From a virus: a stretch of DNA of 33,457 bases. Location: IMG/VR virus record IMGVR_UViG_3300000116_000095, positions 1 to 33,457 of that record; one strand, given 5' to 3'. The notes beneath the pieces were generated by a model. The model was not told the DNA's origin. It searched no databases and saw only the letters and a program-made list of their open reading frames with translations. This document shows, piece by piece, positions 1-8,299 of this stretch. Within the stretch, counting starts at the first letter, position 1; each line of letters begins with the position of its first letter. A program made the position numbers and the translations under genes.

Positions 1-163
1 TTCAATCCTTATTGAACGTTCAATAAATACTGAAAGGAGGGGCCCCCATGCGACCACAGAGCCTCTCCTAGGTAACTCTGCTATCTGGAGAATAGCTGAT
101 GTAGACATATTGTTATCTAATAACTGCCCCACAGCACAGCCTAGGGGATTAATAAACTTTATC
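1..163 (+). other. non-coding leader before terminase genes: GC-rich block, possible 7-codon leader, candidate cos/pac region
   Basis: No substantial gene is present here. After the palindrome at 9-26 comes a GC-rich block (about 36-78) containing the self-complementary octamer GGGGCCCC at 39-46, unlike the AT-rich surroundings. A very strong Shine-Dalgarno sequence, AAAGGAGG (33-40), precedes an ATG at 48 that opens a 7-codon frame (MRPQSLS, stop at 69-71). Strong Shine-Dalgarno sites are otherwise hardly seen here. Further on, GCTAT and ATAGC arms (about 80-96) could form a small hairpin. In many cos phages the cohesive end lies just upstream of the small terminase gene, so this is a candidate packaging site. 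A translated leader peptide or structured 5' leader is equally possible. Confidence 0.35.
9..26. repeat. 18-bp perfect palindrome upstream of terminase
   Basis: TTATTGAAC is followed directly by its reverse complement GTTCAATAA, with no spacer. A perfect 18-bp dyad in the non-coding leader before the packaging genes could be a binding site for a dimeric regulator or terminase, or half of a cohesive-end/packaging region. The symmetry is seen directly; the function is inference. Confidence 0.6.
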
Positions 164-604
164 ATGGCATATAACTTAGAAAGACTAAAAAGATTAGCCT
201 TAGAGGCTATAAAGGAAGAAGAGATAGTTTTCATATCTGAACTCCCTTTGTACTTACCGTGTGTTAGGACTACGTTCTATCATCACAAACTACACGAAGA
301 CAAAGACATCATAGAGGCTATACAGTATAATAAGATCTCGATTAAAGCGCAGCTTAGAAAGAATTGGGCCAAGTCTAAGAATGCTATACTTAATCTAGCT
401 CTTTACCGGTTATTAGCCAATGACGATGAGCGTAAAAGGCTTATACATAATAAAGAAGACGTCGGCGAGCTAGGTAATAAACCTAATATTCCAGCTATAT
501 CCTGGACCACTAACAATATTAACATACAACCCACCGACACAAACCAACAACCCTCAAACCCTATTGTCATCGACATCACGCCTAAAACCGATCCAGAATC
601 ATGA
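164..604 (+). CDS. terS: terminase small subunit
   Basis: This is the likely DNA-recognition subunit of the packaging motor, binding viral DNA and loading the large subunit. The 146-residue protein starts at ATG 164 (MAYNLERLKRLAL). It has a helical N-terminal region with LPCVRTTFYHH, typical of the helix-turn-helix-like segment of Bacteroidota phage small terminases, then the recurrent KNWAKSKNAILNLALYRLLA segment and ANDDERKRL. The C-terminal 40 residues are Pro/Asn/Thr-rich and probably disordered. The frame is open further upstream to an ATG at 110, but that extension has no family resemblance. The stop overlaps the next start as ATGA, implying translational coupling to the large subunit. 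No trained alignment was possible; the call rests on remembered family pattern and position. Confidence 0.82.
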   Translation: MAYNLERLKRLALEAIKEEEIVFISELPLYLPCVRTTFYHHKLHEDKDIIEAIQYNKISIKAQLRKNWAKSKNAILNLALYRLLANDDERKRLIHNKEDVGELGNKPNIPAISWTTNNINIQPTDTNQQPSNPIVIDITPKTDPES

Positions 605-1824
605 TTGAATTGAATCCGAAGTTTAAAGAGATATTAACAACAGACAAGAGGATAATAATCGTTACTGGCGGAAGAGGGTCGTCAAAGTCCTTTTCTATAG
701 CTACTATTGCTAACCTGCTTACATACGAAGTGGGACATAGGATATTGTTCACCAGATATACCATGACGTCAGCTAAGATTTCAGTTATACCTGAGTTCGA
801 GGAGAAAATAGCATTGTTGGGTGTTCAGGAGCATTTTGCTGTTAGGCAGAATCAAATAGTTAACAGGGTTACAGGGTGTGACATTATCTTTAGAGGGTTA
901 AGAGCTGGGTCCAGTACGCAGACAGCCAATTTGAAGTCTATACAGGGGATAACCACCTGGATATTAGATGAGGCTGAGGAGCTTGTAGATCAGGACGTGT
1001 ATGATAAGCTGAATCTGTCTATTAGATCTAAGGCTGCTAAGAATAGAATAATACTGGTATTGAATCCTACTACTATAGACCATTGGATTTGGAAGGAGTA
1101 TTTTGAGATGTCTCATAGGTATGATCAGATAGAAGGTTTTGACATACCGATGTCAACTCATCCGGATGTACTCCATATACACGTAACCTATAAGGATAAT
1201 GAACAAAATCTTAGTGAGTCGTTCTTAGCGGATTTAGAAAAGACCAAGATCAATAAACCTAATAAGTATAAACATAAGATCATAGGTGGATGGCTTGAAA
1301 GATCAGAGGGAGTAGTGTTCGAAAATTGGCAAGATGGCTTCTTTCCGTCAGCATTGCCTTATGTATATGTACAGGATTTAGGCTATTTTCCAGATCCGTT
1401 GACATTAGTGAAAATAGCGGTAGATAAGAAGAAGAGTATCATATATATAGATGAATTGGTATACGATGTTAAGCTATCAAACGAGGATATAATAAGGAAA
1501 TATAGAGCTTTAGTGAAGAGGAGGAGAGACCTTATATTAACTGATACTAACGAACCTAGGCTATCTGCGAATCTGAAGAAAGAAGGGTTTAACATGAAAA
1601 AGGTCTCTAAACGTAAAGTAACAGAAGGCATAAGAGAGATGCAAGATTACTTGATTGTTGTAACGAAAAGAAGCTACAATGTGAAAAGAGAGCTTAGACT
1701 ATATGTATGGAACAATAAAAAAGCATCTATACCAGTAGACTCAAATAACCATGCAATGGACGCAATGCGGTATGGATATGAGTTCCTAACAACAAGAAGG
1801 TTCAAAATGAGGAAAAAAAATTAA
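601..1824 (+). CDS. terL: terminase large subunit (ATPase and nuclease)
   Basis: This is the packaging motor and headful/cos nuclease acting at the portal. The 407-residue protein has an N-terminal ATPase with Walker A GGRGSSKS (23-30), Walker B ILDEAEE (121-127) and the coupling motif LVLNPTT (152-158). The C-terminal RNase H-like nuclease shows three acidic positions: D259 in VQDLGYFPDP, D315 in LTDTNEP and D387 in NHAMDAMRY. This matches the PBSX/Terminase_3-like group in length and motif order. The gene starts inside the small-subunit stop (ATGA). All expected catalytic residues are visible, so the protein looks functional. A promoter for the next gene lies in the 53-base gap after it. 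Confidence 0.95.
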   Translation: MIELNPKFKEILTTDKRIIIVTGGRGSSKSFSIATIANLLTYEVGHRILFTRYTMTSAKISVIPEFEEKIALLGVQEHFAVRQNQIVNRVTGCDIIFRGLRAGSSTQTANLKSIQGITTWILDEAEELVDQDVYDKLNLSIRSKAAKNRIILVLNPTTIDHWIWKEYFEMSHRYDQIEGFDIPMSTHPDVLHIHVTYKDNEQNLSESFLADLEKTKINKPNKYKHKIIGGWLERSEGVVFENWQDGFFPSALPYVYVQDLGYFPDPLTLVKIAVDKKKSIIYIDELVYDVKLSNEDIIRKYRALVKRRRDLILTDTNEPRLSANLKKEGFNMKKVSKRKVTEGIREMQDYLIVVTKRSYNVKRELRLYVWNNKKASIPVDSNNHAMDAMRYGYEFLTTRRFKMRKKN

Positions 1825-1830
1825 GACCTC

Positions 1831-1863
1831 TATGTCATTATTCAAATTTAATTTATACATTTG
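1831..1863 (+). promoter_or_regulatory. Bacteroidota-type promoter before probable tail-tube gene
   Basis: TACATTTG at 1856-1863 matches the Bacteroidota -7 consensus TAnnTTTG exactly. TATG at 1831-1834, 21 bases upstream, is one mismatch from the -33 TTTG box. The element sits 14 bases before the ATG at 1878, in the only sizeable gap between the terminase and the next gene. The short leader is typical of these hosts. Confidence 0.55.
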
Positions 1864-1877
1864 TAAGAAAAACAACA

Positions 1878-2540
1878 ATGAATTTATTTGCTCTTTTATG
1901 CTGTTCTACTCCGGGAACCGCACTTACACCTTTAACGTCTAGAACAACGCGTCAAAACTTTGGCGAAGTGCAAAGAGTTGTTTTTCAAAGACGTTTGAAC
2001 GGAACCGTAGTTAATTCGTGGACTATAGGAACTGACGATCCTAAATTAAAGGCCACCTGGACAACTACCAATGCGGCAGCAGATGCCACAAAAACTGTTT
2101 TCTCACCTTATACTGAAGGATTGGCATTCACACCAGGTGCAGCTATCTCTTTTGGAGGCAATGGCGAAACTTTGGGTGGAACTCAAAGAAACGTCGGTAA
2201 AGAGCCTACAAACGTAGAGGGTATGTTCTACGGTTTATGGCAATCTACCATTCAAGAAATTGAGGATCTGAATTGCGATGATATTAGCGTATTTTTGGTT
2301 AACGAATGTGGCCAAATTGCTGGAATCTCCGATGATCCGGTCACACCAACGACTTTCAGAGGTTTCCCAATCGCGATTGGAACTTTATTCTTTGGGGATA
2401 AGAAAATTGGTGGTAAAACTGAAGATGACTCCAATGCAGTCAAATGGCAGTTTATCGCTGGTTGGTCTAAATACTTTACGGTGTTAACTCCAACTGATTT
2501 TAGCCCTGTAGATGATGCGTCGTTAAATACTATATTCTAA
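1878..2540 (+). CDS. probable major tail tube protein (virion structural protein)
   Basis: This 220-residue protein has no helicase, nuclease or membrane features. It is rich in Gly, Thr, Phe and beta-prone segments, and its composition (FGGNGETLGG, FPIAIGTLFFGDKK, KWQFIAGWSKYF) suits a tail tube or another abundant beta-sheet virion subunit. It has its own promoter, and its codon choice resembles the major capsid gene more than its neighbours, as expected for an abundant product. No other tail-tube candidate exists in the tail block between the completion protein and the tape measure. The position between terminase and portal is unusual for a tail tube, so a head decoration or neck protein is the main alternative. 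The function is inference. Confidence 0.45.
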   Translation: MNLFALLCCSTPGTALTPLTSRTTRQNFGEVQRVVFQRRLNGTVVNSWTIGTDDPKLKATWTTTNAAADATKTVFSPYTEGLAFTPGAAISFGGNGETLGGTQRNVGKEPTNVEGMFYGLWQSTIQEIEDLNCDDISVFLVNECGQIAGISDDPVTPTTFRGFPIAIGTLFFGDKKIGGKTEDDSNAVKWQFIAGWSKYFTVLTPTDFSPVDDASLNTIF

Positions 2541-2541
2541 T

Positions 2542-2751
2542 ATGAGCGATCAAAAAACAATGACTCTTTACCATGATGGTATGTACCCTGATGGTAAAGA
2601 GTTTGAAGTTGAACATGCTAAAAGGATATTAGCCATTAAGGACAATGGCGGTATATATAAAAAGGAAAATGTCGATCAAGCAAAAAGAAGTACAAAAATC
2701 ATTAGACGAGTTACCGGTAAAAGACCAACTAAGTCAAGCGATACAGCTTGA
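2542..2751 (+). CDS. small hypothetical protein overlapping portal start
   Basis: This 69-residue ORF starts one base after the preceding stop (TAATATG). Its sequence is charged and soluble, with YPDGKEFEVEHAKRIL near the N-terminus and a basic C-terminus (RRVTGKRPTK). No family is recognised. Its last 83 bases overlap the start of the portal gene in another frame. Tight spacing after the structural gene supports translation. It may be a small virion or assembly component. Confidence 0.55.
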   Translation: MSDQKTMTLYHDGMYPDGKEFEVEHAKRILAIKDNGGIYKKENVDQAKRSTKIIRRVTGKRPTKSSDTA

Positions 2752-4432
2752 GGATAGAGTAAGGTTTCATACTGAGTCCTATGCAGGTAACAACGGCGTA
2801 GATAACTTCTATTTACATGATTACTTCAATTGGATAGGGACTTTAATACCTGAGGATAAACTCAGACTTTATAAGTCCATGTTCAGATTTCCTTCTGAGT
2901 CTTGTACCTTATCTGATAAGGTGTTTGACATATACGAAAAGATATTCGACGGGCAAGATGCAAGCTTCAACTATGATTTCAATAGCAAAGAGACTAAGCA
3001 GAATGCTTTATCTTTTTTAGAAGAAATCGAGTTTAGATACAATTGGAGAAAAGACTCCATGAGGAAGTTTAGAACAGGTCACAATTCCTTGGTAGTTATA
3101 GATTTGCCTCAAGAGCAAAAAAATGATCAGCCAAACCCCTATTATTTCTTCTTAGATATAAGAAGCGTGATTCATGTTCAAACTTCCAAAAATTGTATCG
3201 ACTGGTTAGTTTTTAGGATTAACGATGAGACTATAGCTGTATTAGATGATACATCTTACCGGTTGTTTCAAGTCGATGATGCTCAAATAACTAAACTGCT
3301 TTTTGAGAAAGAACATGGATTAGGTTATACTCCATGTTGCTGGTTAGTTGATGATTTAATCGACGAACGAACACCTATAATTAGACGCAGCCCTATAACT
3401 GCTTATCTAACCCAATACGATAAATACTTACTTTTTACGGTTTCTAAACAGGTTTTTGACCTTTACGGTCCTTATCCTATTATATGGGTATTCAGCGAAG
3501 ATTGCGAATACATGCAGGAATCGACTAGAGGAGATGAGTATACTAGAATAGAATGTAGAGGTGGGTATCTAGTAAATGAGAGTGGAGTTTCCTTGCTAGA
3601 TGGCTCTAAACTTAAAGAATGCCCAGAATGTGCTAGAAGACGGATTACAGGAGCTGGAGGTATATTGGAAGTTGAGCCCCCATCAGGTATGAATGAGAAA
3701 ACAAATCTCAGAGAGCCTGTAGGTATTGTGGAAATTGGCACTGGGCAACTCAATTACAATGTAGAAGAGGTTGAGAGACGAAAAACAGAGATACTTAAAG
3801 GACTTACAGGTAACGACATAGATTTTATAACCGAAGCAGTCAATAAGACTCAAATGGTTGGATCTTTTGAAAGTAGAAAGAGTATACTACTTAAAATTAA
3901 GATCGGTTTTGAAAAAGTGGAGAACTTCGTTACTAAAACTATGCTTAGATTACGATTCAATGAAAAATTGAATGTATCTATATCATACGGAAGTGAGTTT
4001 TATTTATATGATGCTGATACAATACTAAAGAACTACACAGATAGACGAGCTAGTAAATTGGATGTAGCTACTTTGGATTATTTACATGATCAGTATACGA
4101 GTACAAGATTTAAGAACAATAACTATGCTCTAAAGCGTAGTTTGATAGTTAATAACTTAGATCCTTTACGCCATGTAACCTTAGAAGAAGCTATAAAGCT
4201 TCAAGGATTAGATGTAATAAGCTTAGAGGATTTACAAGTAAAAGCTAATTTATCTTCTTTGATAGCCAGGTTTGAAAGAGAGCAGATAAGCATAGTGGAA
4301 TACGGAGAAGATTTAACTTTTGAAGCTAAAATTAAAGATATTAAGAAAACTATAAAAACTTATTTACATGAAAAAAGTAATCAAGACCCCAGTAGTGACT
4401 CCGAAGCAGGAGCCAACAGCACCCAAGTCTAG
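2669..4432 (+). CDS. portal protein
   Basis: This is the dodecameric portal at the capsid vertex, through which DNA is packaged and to which the tail attaches. The protein has 587 residues from ATG 2669, which follows AAAAGGAAA. An in-frame ATG at 2645 would add eight residues and lies further inside the preceding gene. The call rests on size, position between terminase and scaffold, and the C-terminal pattern VERRKTEILKGLTG...NKTQMVGSFESRKSILL followed by a helical region, which resembles the stem/wing part of Bacteroidota phage portals. A central insert has Cys residues at EDCEYM, IECRGG and CPEC (about 3500-3630), which may be a Cys4 zinc site. The end of the gene overlaps the next ORF by 65 bases. 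Confidence 0.8.
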   Translation: MSIKQKEVQKSLDELPVKDQLSQAIQLEDRVRFHTESYAGNNGVDNFYLHDYFNWIGTLIPEDKLRLYKSMFRFPSESCTLSDKVFDIYEKIFDGQDASFNYDFNSKETKQNALSFLEEIEFRYNWRKDSMRKFRTGHNSLVVIDLPQEQKNDQPNPYYFFLDIRSVIHVQTSKNCIDWLVFRINDETIAVLDDTSYRLFQVDDAQITKLLFEKEHGLGYTPCCWLVDDLIDERTPIIRRSPITAYLTQYDKYLLFTVSKQVFDLYGPYPIIWVFSEDCEYMQESTRGDEYTRIECRGGYLVNESGVSLLDGSKLKECPECARRRITGAGGILEVEPPSGMNEKTNLREPVGIVEIGTGQLNYNVEEVERRKTEILKGLTGNDIDFITEAVNKTQMVGSFESRKSILLKIKIGFEKVENFVTKTMLRLRFNEKLNVSISYGSEFYLYDADTILKNYTDRRASKLDVATLDYLHDQYTSTRFKNNNYALKRSLIVNNLDPLRHVTLEEAIKLQGLDVISLEDLQVKANLSSLIARFEREQISIVEYGEDLTFEAKIKDIKKTIKTYLHEKSNQDPSSDSEAGANSTQV

Positions 4433-4682
4433 GTTTACACCTAATGCAACACAGCAGAAAGATTTAGATAATTTACCTGATGACTTCGTAGCTGTGGTTA
4501 TTGAGAAGAGAGAAAGAGATCCTGATACAGGTGAATTGGTATCTAAACCTATATTATATATGACCGACAAAAGAAGTTGGTCTACATTCTATTCTAATAG
4601 AGCTAGTCAAGGTTATAAGGTTAATGAGGTATTAGCAGGAGTAGAGGGAGTAAAGCGGGATCCTGACAAAGGATGGAACTAA
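4368..4682 (+). CDS. hypothetical protein between portal and scaffold
   Basis: This is a 104-residue soluble protein with a Lys/Pro/Thr-rich start (KKVIKTPVVTPKQEPTAPK), then a compact region containing DDFVAVVIEKRERDPDTGELVSK. It ends in DPDKGWN. No family is recognised. The gene begins 65 bases inside the portal gene in another frame and precedes the scaffold gene by 36 bases. Its place in the head block suggests an assembly accessory or minor capsid part. Confidence 0.6.
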   Translation: MKKVIKTPVVTPKQEPTAPKSRFTPNATQQKDLDNLPDDFVAVVIEKRERDPDTGELVSKPILYMTDKRSWSTFYSNRASQGYKVNEVLAGVEGVKRDPDKGWN

Positions 4683-4718
4683 CTGATTAATTAACTAAAC
4701 ATAAAATAGAGCCTTTTT

Positions 4719-5576
4719 ATGAACACGATTTTAGACTTATTAAACGCACAAGAAGATCTTAAAACATTACCTGAAGATCAGAAAAAGCAGATTGAAAGCA
4801 TATTCACTGCTCAACTTGGAGCTCAGCACAAAAAGATCCATTCAACCTACGACGGTTTAGTAAAAGAAGTTTTAGGTGAAGATAAACCAGGAGGTACATT
4901 ATCTTCTGACTTTATCAAAAACAAGTTAACAGGATTACTTAGCGAAAGAGACACTCTTAAAGAAGAGTTAAAAGGTAAGATTCCTGAAGGAGCTGCAAAG
5001 CAGAAATTAGCTGATGCTGAAAAGCTTGTTACTGATCTTAGAACAGAACTAAGCGAAGCAGAAGCTAAATTTAATGCTAATCTACACAGCATTAAAGTTA
5101 ACAACCACCTAGCAACAGCTTTAAACAAGTTGAAATTTGTAGATGAGGAAACCATTCCTAAAGTAGTAAGAGACAGCTACGTTAAGAGTGCTTTAGCTGA
5201 AATACAAAATGAATTTAAGTTAGAGCTAGGAGAGGATGGTGGAGCTGTGTATAGAAACAAAACCACAGGTGATATACATGCCAATAAGAGCAATGCTTTG
5301 AGGCCTTATACAACTGAGGAGCTTTTAGCTGAGAAGTTAAAGCATGTAACAAAGCAAAATGTGGTGAGAGAAGGTTTAGGACTTAATACCAAGGTCATTA
5401 AAGCTCCAGGGATAGAATCTGATATAAAGATAACAGCTTCCTCTAAAATAGAGGCTGATGAGCAGATCAGAAAAGCCTTAAGTGCTAAAGGTATTGAAAC
5501 AAGCAGTAATAAATACCAAGATATGTTCTCTAAAGCGAGAGCAGCTAACAATGTTAGTGAATTACCAACGAGATAA
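4719..5576 (+). CDS. capsid scaffolding protein
   Basis: This 285-residue protein is strongly charged, helical and coiled-coil in its middle third (SERDTLKEELKGK, KLADAEKLVTDLRTELSEAEAKF), with few aromatic residues. That composition and the position immediately before the major capsid gene are typical of phage scaffolds of the Gp20 type. These line the inside of the procapsid and leave before DNA entry. The C-terminal segment (KYQDMFSKARAANNVSELPTR) may be the capsid-binding end. No protease motif is visible, so a protease-scaffold fusion is unlikely. Confidence 0.75.
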   Translation: MNTILDLLNAQEDLKTLPEDQKKQIESIFTAQLGAQHKKIHSTYDGLVKEVLGEDKPGGTLSSDFIKNKLTGLLSERDTLKEELKGKIPEGAAKQKLADAEKLVTDLRTELSEAEAKFNANLHSIKVNNHLATALNKLKFVDEETIPKVVRDSYVKSALAEIQNEFKLELGEDGGAVYRNKTTGDIHANKSNALRPYTTEELLAEKLKHVTKQNVVREGLGLNTKVIKAPGIESDIKITASSKIEADEQIRKALSAKGIETSSNKYQDMFSKARAANNVSELPTR

Positions 5577-5634
5577 TAAGCGTCTAGAGCCACGGCGTTG
5601 AAGTATATTTTTTTTAATTTATCAATGAATTTAT

Positions 5635-6684
5635 ATGTCTTTAGTAACAACGTTATCACAGGAGTTCAGACGAATGACTCCTAGGTTCGATAATTTCGAG
5701 CTACGTCTTACTACCGCTGGGCTATACGATGCTTTTTTACGTCAAACTAAAGGATCATCTAGTTTCATCACGCCTGCTTTAAAGCAGACTGCTGCGATGT
5801 CCCCCGGTAGAGATTTAAAGATCCCAGTGATCAATTACAAGGATGTTACCGTCCGGTCCACTCGTCCTCTGACGATCGTGGCTGATGAAAACACATCCGC
5901 TCTTTACACAGTTGTTTGGAACACGTATGCTTACGGTTTCAAAATGTACCGAGCACAGCACAAGAACAACGACGTGTCTTACCAGTTAGATTGGAACAAG
6001 AAGTATTTGGCAATGATTAAGAAAATGCGGTCAACGATTGAAGCTGCAGCTTATACAGCTATCGATGCAGCTAAAACGCAAGTTTTACCTACTGTTGTTG
6101 GTGGTCATACATTCGCAACGAGTTTATTGAGTGAAACCGGAATTGCAACTCTTAATGATAGTTATATCCTTAACGATTTGGATCCTTCCATGAATACTAA
6201 CGATTTTGACTTCTTCGGAGGTGATATTGTTGGTAACCAAGGTTTGAATGCGATTCTATCTCGTATGGCTGGATTTAGCAAGTTCAATAGTGAGAACAAA
6301 ACTCTTCCTTACCAGGATAAGTTTATGCACTTCTCTAATTCTATTCCTGATGCTGGTGCAGCGAAAGCTACTGGATTTGGTATTGCAGATGGTCACTTAG
6401 GACTATTAACTAGAGTTGAGCCAGATTCTGAAATGAGAACTAAGCTGAAAACAGGTCATGAATGGGATAAAGTGAATGTTCCTTTACTAGGAATCGAAAT
6501 GGGTTCTTATACTTACGAAGAAGCAGTTGATGCATCTGGTTTAGGTGCTCATGCAACCCACTTAACAAGAACAGGAGCTGAGGTATTTGACTTCGCAGTC
6601 GATATGGCTTTTGTAATTGCCTACAACTCTGATCGAACTACTATTCCAAGTGGTATCTTGAAATTTGATATTGCAACAGTATAA
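5635..6684 (+). CDS. major capsid protein
   Basis: This 349-residue protein lies between scaffold and terminator, the standard place for the capsid shell subunit. It has mixed alpha/beta composition with an N-terminal arm (LSQEFRRMTPRFDNFELRL). Central segments DLKIPVINYKDVTVRSTRPL and YKMYRAQHKNN-like text fit the HK97-fold E-loop and spine regions. Codon use is more GC-rich and uniform than in neighbours, as in highly expressed genes. The 58-base upstream gap holds TATATTTT (5604-5611), one base from the TAnnTTTG promoter box. A strong terminator follows directly. The HK97-fold assignment is inferred from position and size. Confidence 0.85.
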   Translation: MSLVTTLSQEFRRMTPRFDNFELRLTTAGLYDAFLRQTKGSSSFITPALKQTAAMSPGRDLKIPVINYKDVTVRSTRPLTIVADENTSALYTVVWNTYAYGFKMYRAQHKNNDVSYQLDWNKKYLAMIKKMRSTIEAAAYTAIDAAKTQVLPTVVGGHTFATSLLSETGIATLNDSYILNDLDPSMNTNDFDFFGGDIVGNQGLNAILSRMAGFSKFNSENKTLPYQDKFMHFSNSIPDAGAAKATGFGIADGHLGLLTRVEPDSEMRTKLKTGHEWDKVNVPLLGIEMGSYTYEEAVDASGLGAHATHLTRTGAEVFDFAVDMAFVIAYNSDRTTIPSGILKFDIATV

Positions 6685-6704
6685 AATTTCATAGTTTTCC
6701 ATAA

Positions 6705-6742
6705 GGCAGGAAGCTTTAGTGCTTAGTTTCCTGCCGCTTTTT
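6705..6742 (+). terminator. intrinsic terminator after major capsid gene
   Basis: GGCAGGAA (6705-6712) pairs with TTCCTGCC (6728-6735) around a 15-base loop that can itself pair AGC with GCT. GCTTTTT follows. It lies 20 bases after the capsid stop and before the next ATG at 6756, so it probably sets the high head-protein transcript apart from the tail genes. Confidence 0.85.
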
Positions 6743-6755
6743 AACTAACACATCT

Positions 6756-7874
6756 ATGTTTAATATAACAACTATAAAAACTGAATTTGCGGACTTAGTA
6801 GGATGGCGTCAAAGCCTAAGTACTGATGACGTTCAGATAGATGCTGCACTGTTAACTAGCACATCAGGATTATACTATTCAGACATTCACCCACTGTTGA
6901 CTTATGCTAATATAGCCTCTGTAGCTCCTGATTATGCCTCTATAGTTGGAGCTACAGAAACTATAAATGACTTCTTAACTCAAAAGACAGATCAAAGTAT
7001 TATTAACCTACTACACAAGTGGTTAGGCCAGAAGATAGTTAAGAAGACAGCAAAAAACCTCTTATCCAGAAAGAAACTATTTGAATTGTCAGGCAATCTC
7101 ACAAATTTAACTGCTTCATCAGATAAGCGAGTAGGCTATGAGATAGTGCCTAAGAGACGAACAGGGATTAAATTCACAATAACCCAATTAGGTTTATTGT
7201 TTACAGATGCTCAGCCTAGTTTAGATATAAAGCTATTTAGGTCTGGGACTAGTGCTCCTATATATACTGAGAATGTTAACTACGATACAGCTGGATCTGA
7301 AAAGTGGATTACTATAACTACTCCTTGGGAATTAGATTCAGGTTATTCTTACTACTTACAGTATGATCACAATGTTATAGCTGGTTCTTCAATCAATGGA
7401 GCTGAGGATCATACGCTTGGAGGTAATGGAACACATGCTTTTAACAGCAACCGATACTTTAGCATACATGGAATAACGACACTTAATTCAAATGCTGCTT
7501 TAGGTGACTTAGAGAATACTGTATATTCTCATGATGACAACTACGGAATAAATCTTAAGTTCGACGTTAGATGTGACTATACTAGTTTTATTGCTGATAC
7601 TAAAGGATTATTTGCTAGAGCTGTACAACTGCAGGTTGGTATAGACATGTTAAATCTACTTCAATCTAACCCTGAAAGTAGAGTTAACAGAAATGAAGCT
7701 AATATCAACTGGCAGAAGATGCAATTAGCCTTATATGGCGAATCTGATAAGAAGCCTTATGGTTTAGTACACGATTTAGACTTAGCTATTAAAGCCATAC
7801 AGTTTGATGTAACTGGAATAGATAGTGTGTGTTTACCTTGTGGTCGATCAGGTGTTAGATACAAGACAATATGA
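6756..7874 (+). CDS. head-tail connector region virion protein (function inferred)
   Basis: This 372-residue protein is the first gene after the capsid terminator. The N- and C-terminal thirds are helical, while the middle (about 130-260) is beta-rich with phrases such as DIKLFRSGTSAPIYTENV and GYSYYLQYDHNV, suggesting an inserted beta-sandwich. The C-terminus GIDSVCLPCGRSGVRYKT is a pattern I associate with Bacteroidota phage structural proteins at this map position. A neck/adaptor or decoration role is plausible. Its stop overlaps the next start as ATGA. No enzyme motif is seen. Confidence 0.5.
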   Translation: MFNITTIKTEFADLVGWRQSLSTDDVQIDAALLTSTSGLYYSDIHPLLTYANIASVAPDYASIVGATETINDFLTQKTDQSIINLLHKWLGQKIVKKTAKNLLSRKKLFELSGNLTNLTASSDKRVGYEIVPKRRTGIKFTITQLGLLFTDAQPSLDIKLFRSGTSAPIYTENVNYDTAGSEKWITITTPWELDSGYSYYLQYDHNVIAGSSINGAEDHTLGGNGTHAFNSNRYFSIHGITTLNSNAALGDLENTVYSHDDNYGINLKFDVRCDYTSFIADTKGLFARAVQLQVGIDMLNLLQSNPESRVNRNEANINWQKMQLALYGESDKKPYGLVHDLDLAIKAIQFDVTGIDSVCLPCGRSGVRYKTI

Positions 7875-8299
7875 GTTTTCTAAATAAGATAAAAGGTTTA
7901 GGTTCATACATAATCAATAGGTCTAAGATCATTGAAGAAGTATTGAATGAGCTTAAAGACGATATAGCTGAAATGAATAGGCAACAAATGCTTAGAGGAG
8001 AGACGAGTAAAGGAGGTCCTATACTACCTGAATATGCAGACAGCTACTTAAAAACCAAAAGAAAATTAAGTCAACCGTCATACGTCACCTTATTTAAAAC
8101 AGGTGATTTTCATAGTTCTATAAAAACTGAAGTGACTCGTAAGCGATTCGAGTTAATCGCCACAGATGAAAAAACAGAAAAACTATTAGCTAAATACGGT
8201 GAAGATGTTTTAGGTTTGAACGATCAAAACCTTAAGATAATAAAAGATAAAATAGCAGATAGACTAAATTCAAAATTCAAAGAAGCTATAAATGTATAA
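7871..8299 (+). CDS. neck / head-tail joining protein
   Basis: This 142-residue protein has an N-terminal helix and then RQQMLRGETSKGGPILPEYADSY and the segment VTLFKTGDFHSSI. The order 'Q-M-x-x-G ... P-x-Y ... T-L-x-x-T-G-x-F-x-x-S' recurs in minor head-tail joining proteins of phages from these hosts and resembles HK97 gp10-like or phage virion morphogenesis proteins. It is coupled to both neighbours by short overlaps (4 and 8 bases). Confidence 0.6.
   Translation: MSFLNKIKGLGSYIINRSKIIEEVLNELKDDIAEMNRQQMLRGETSKGGPILPEYADSYLKTKRKLSQPSYVTLFKTGDFHSSIKTEVTRKRFELIATDEKTEKLLAKYGEDVLGLNDQNLKIIKDKIADRLNSKFKEAINV

Noticed and set aside
110-163. N-terminal extension of terminase small subunit from ATG 110
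   Set aside because: The 18 added residues do not look like the family's start; ATG 164 gives the expected N-terminus.
5577-5634. Terminator before the major capsid gene because of the T8 run
   Set aside because: No convincing stem precedes the T run; the sequence is better read as a leader/promoter region.
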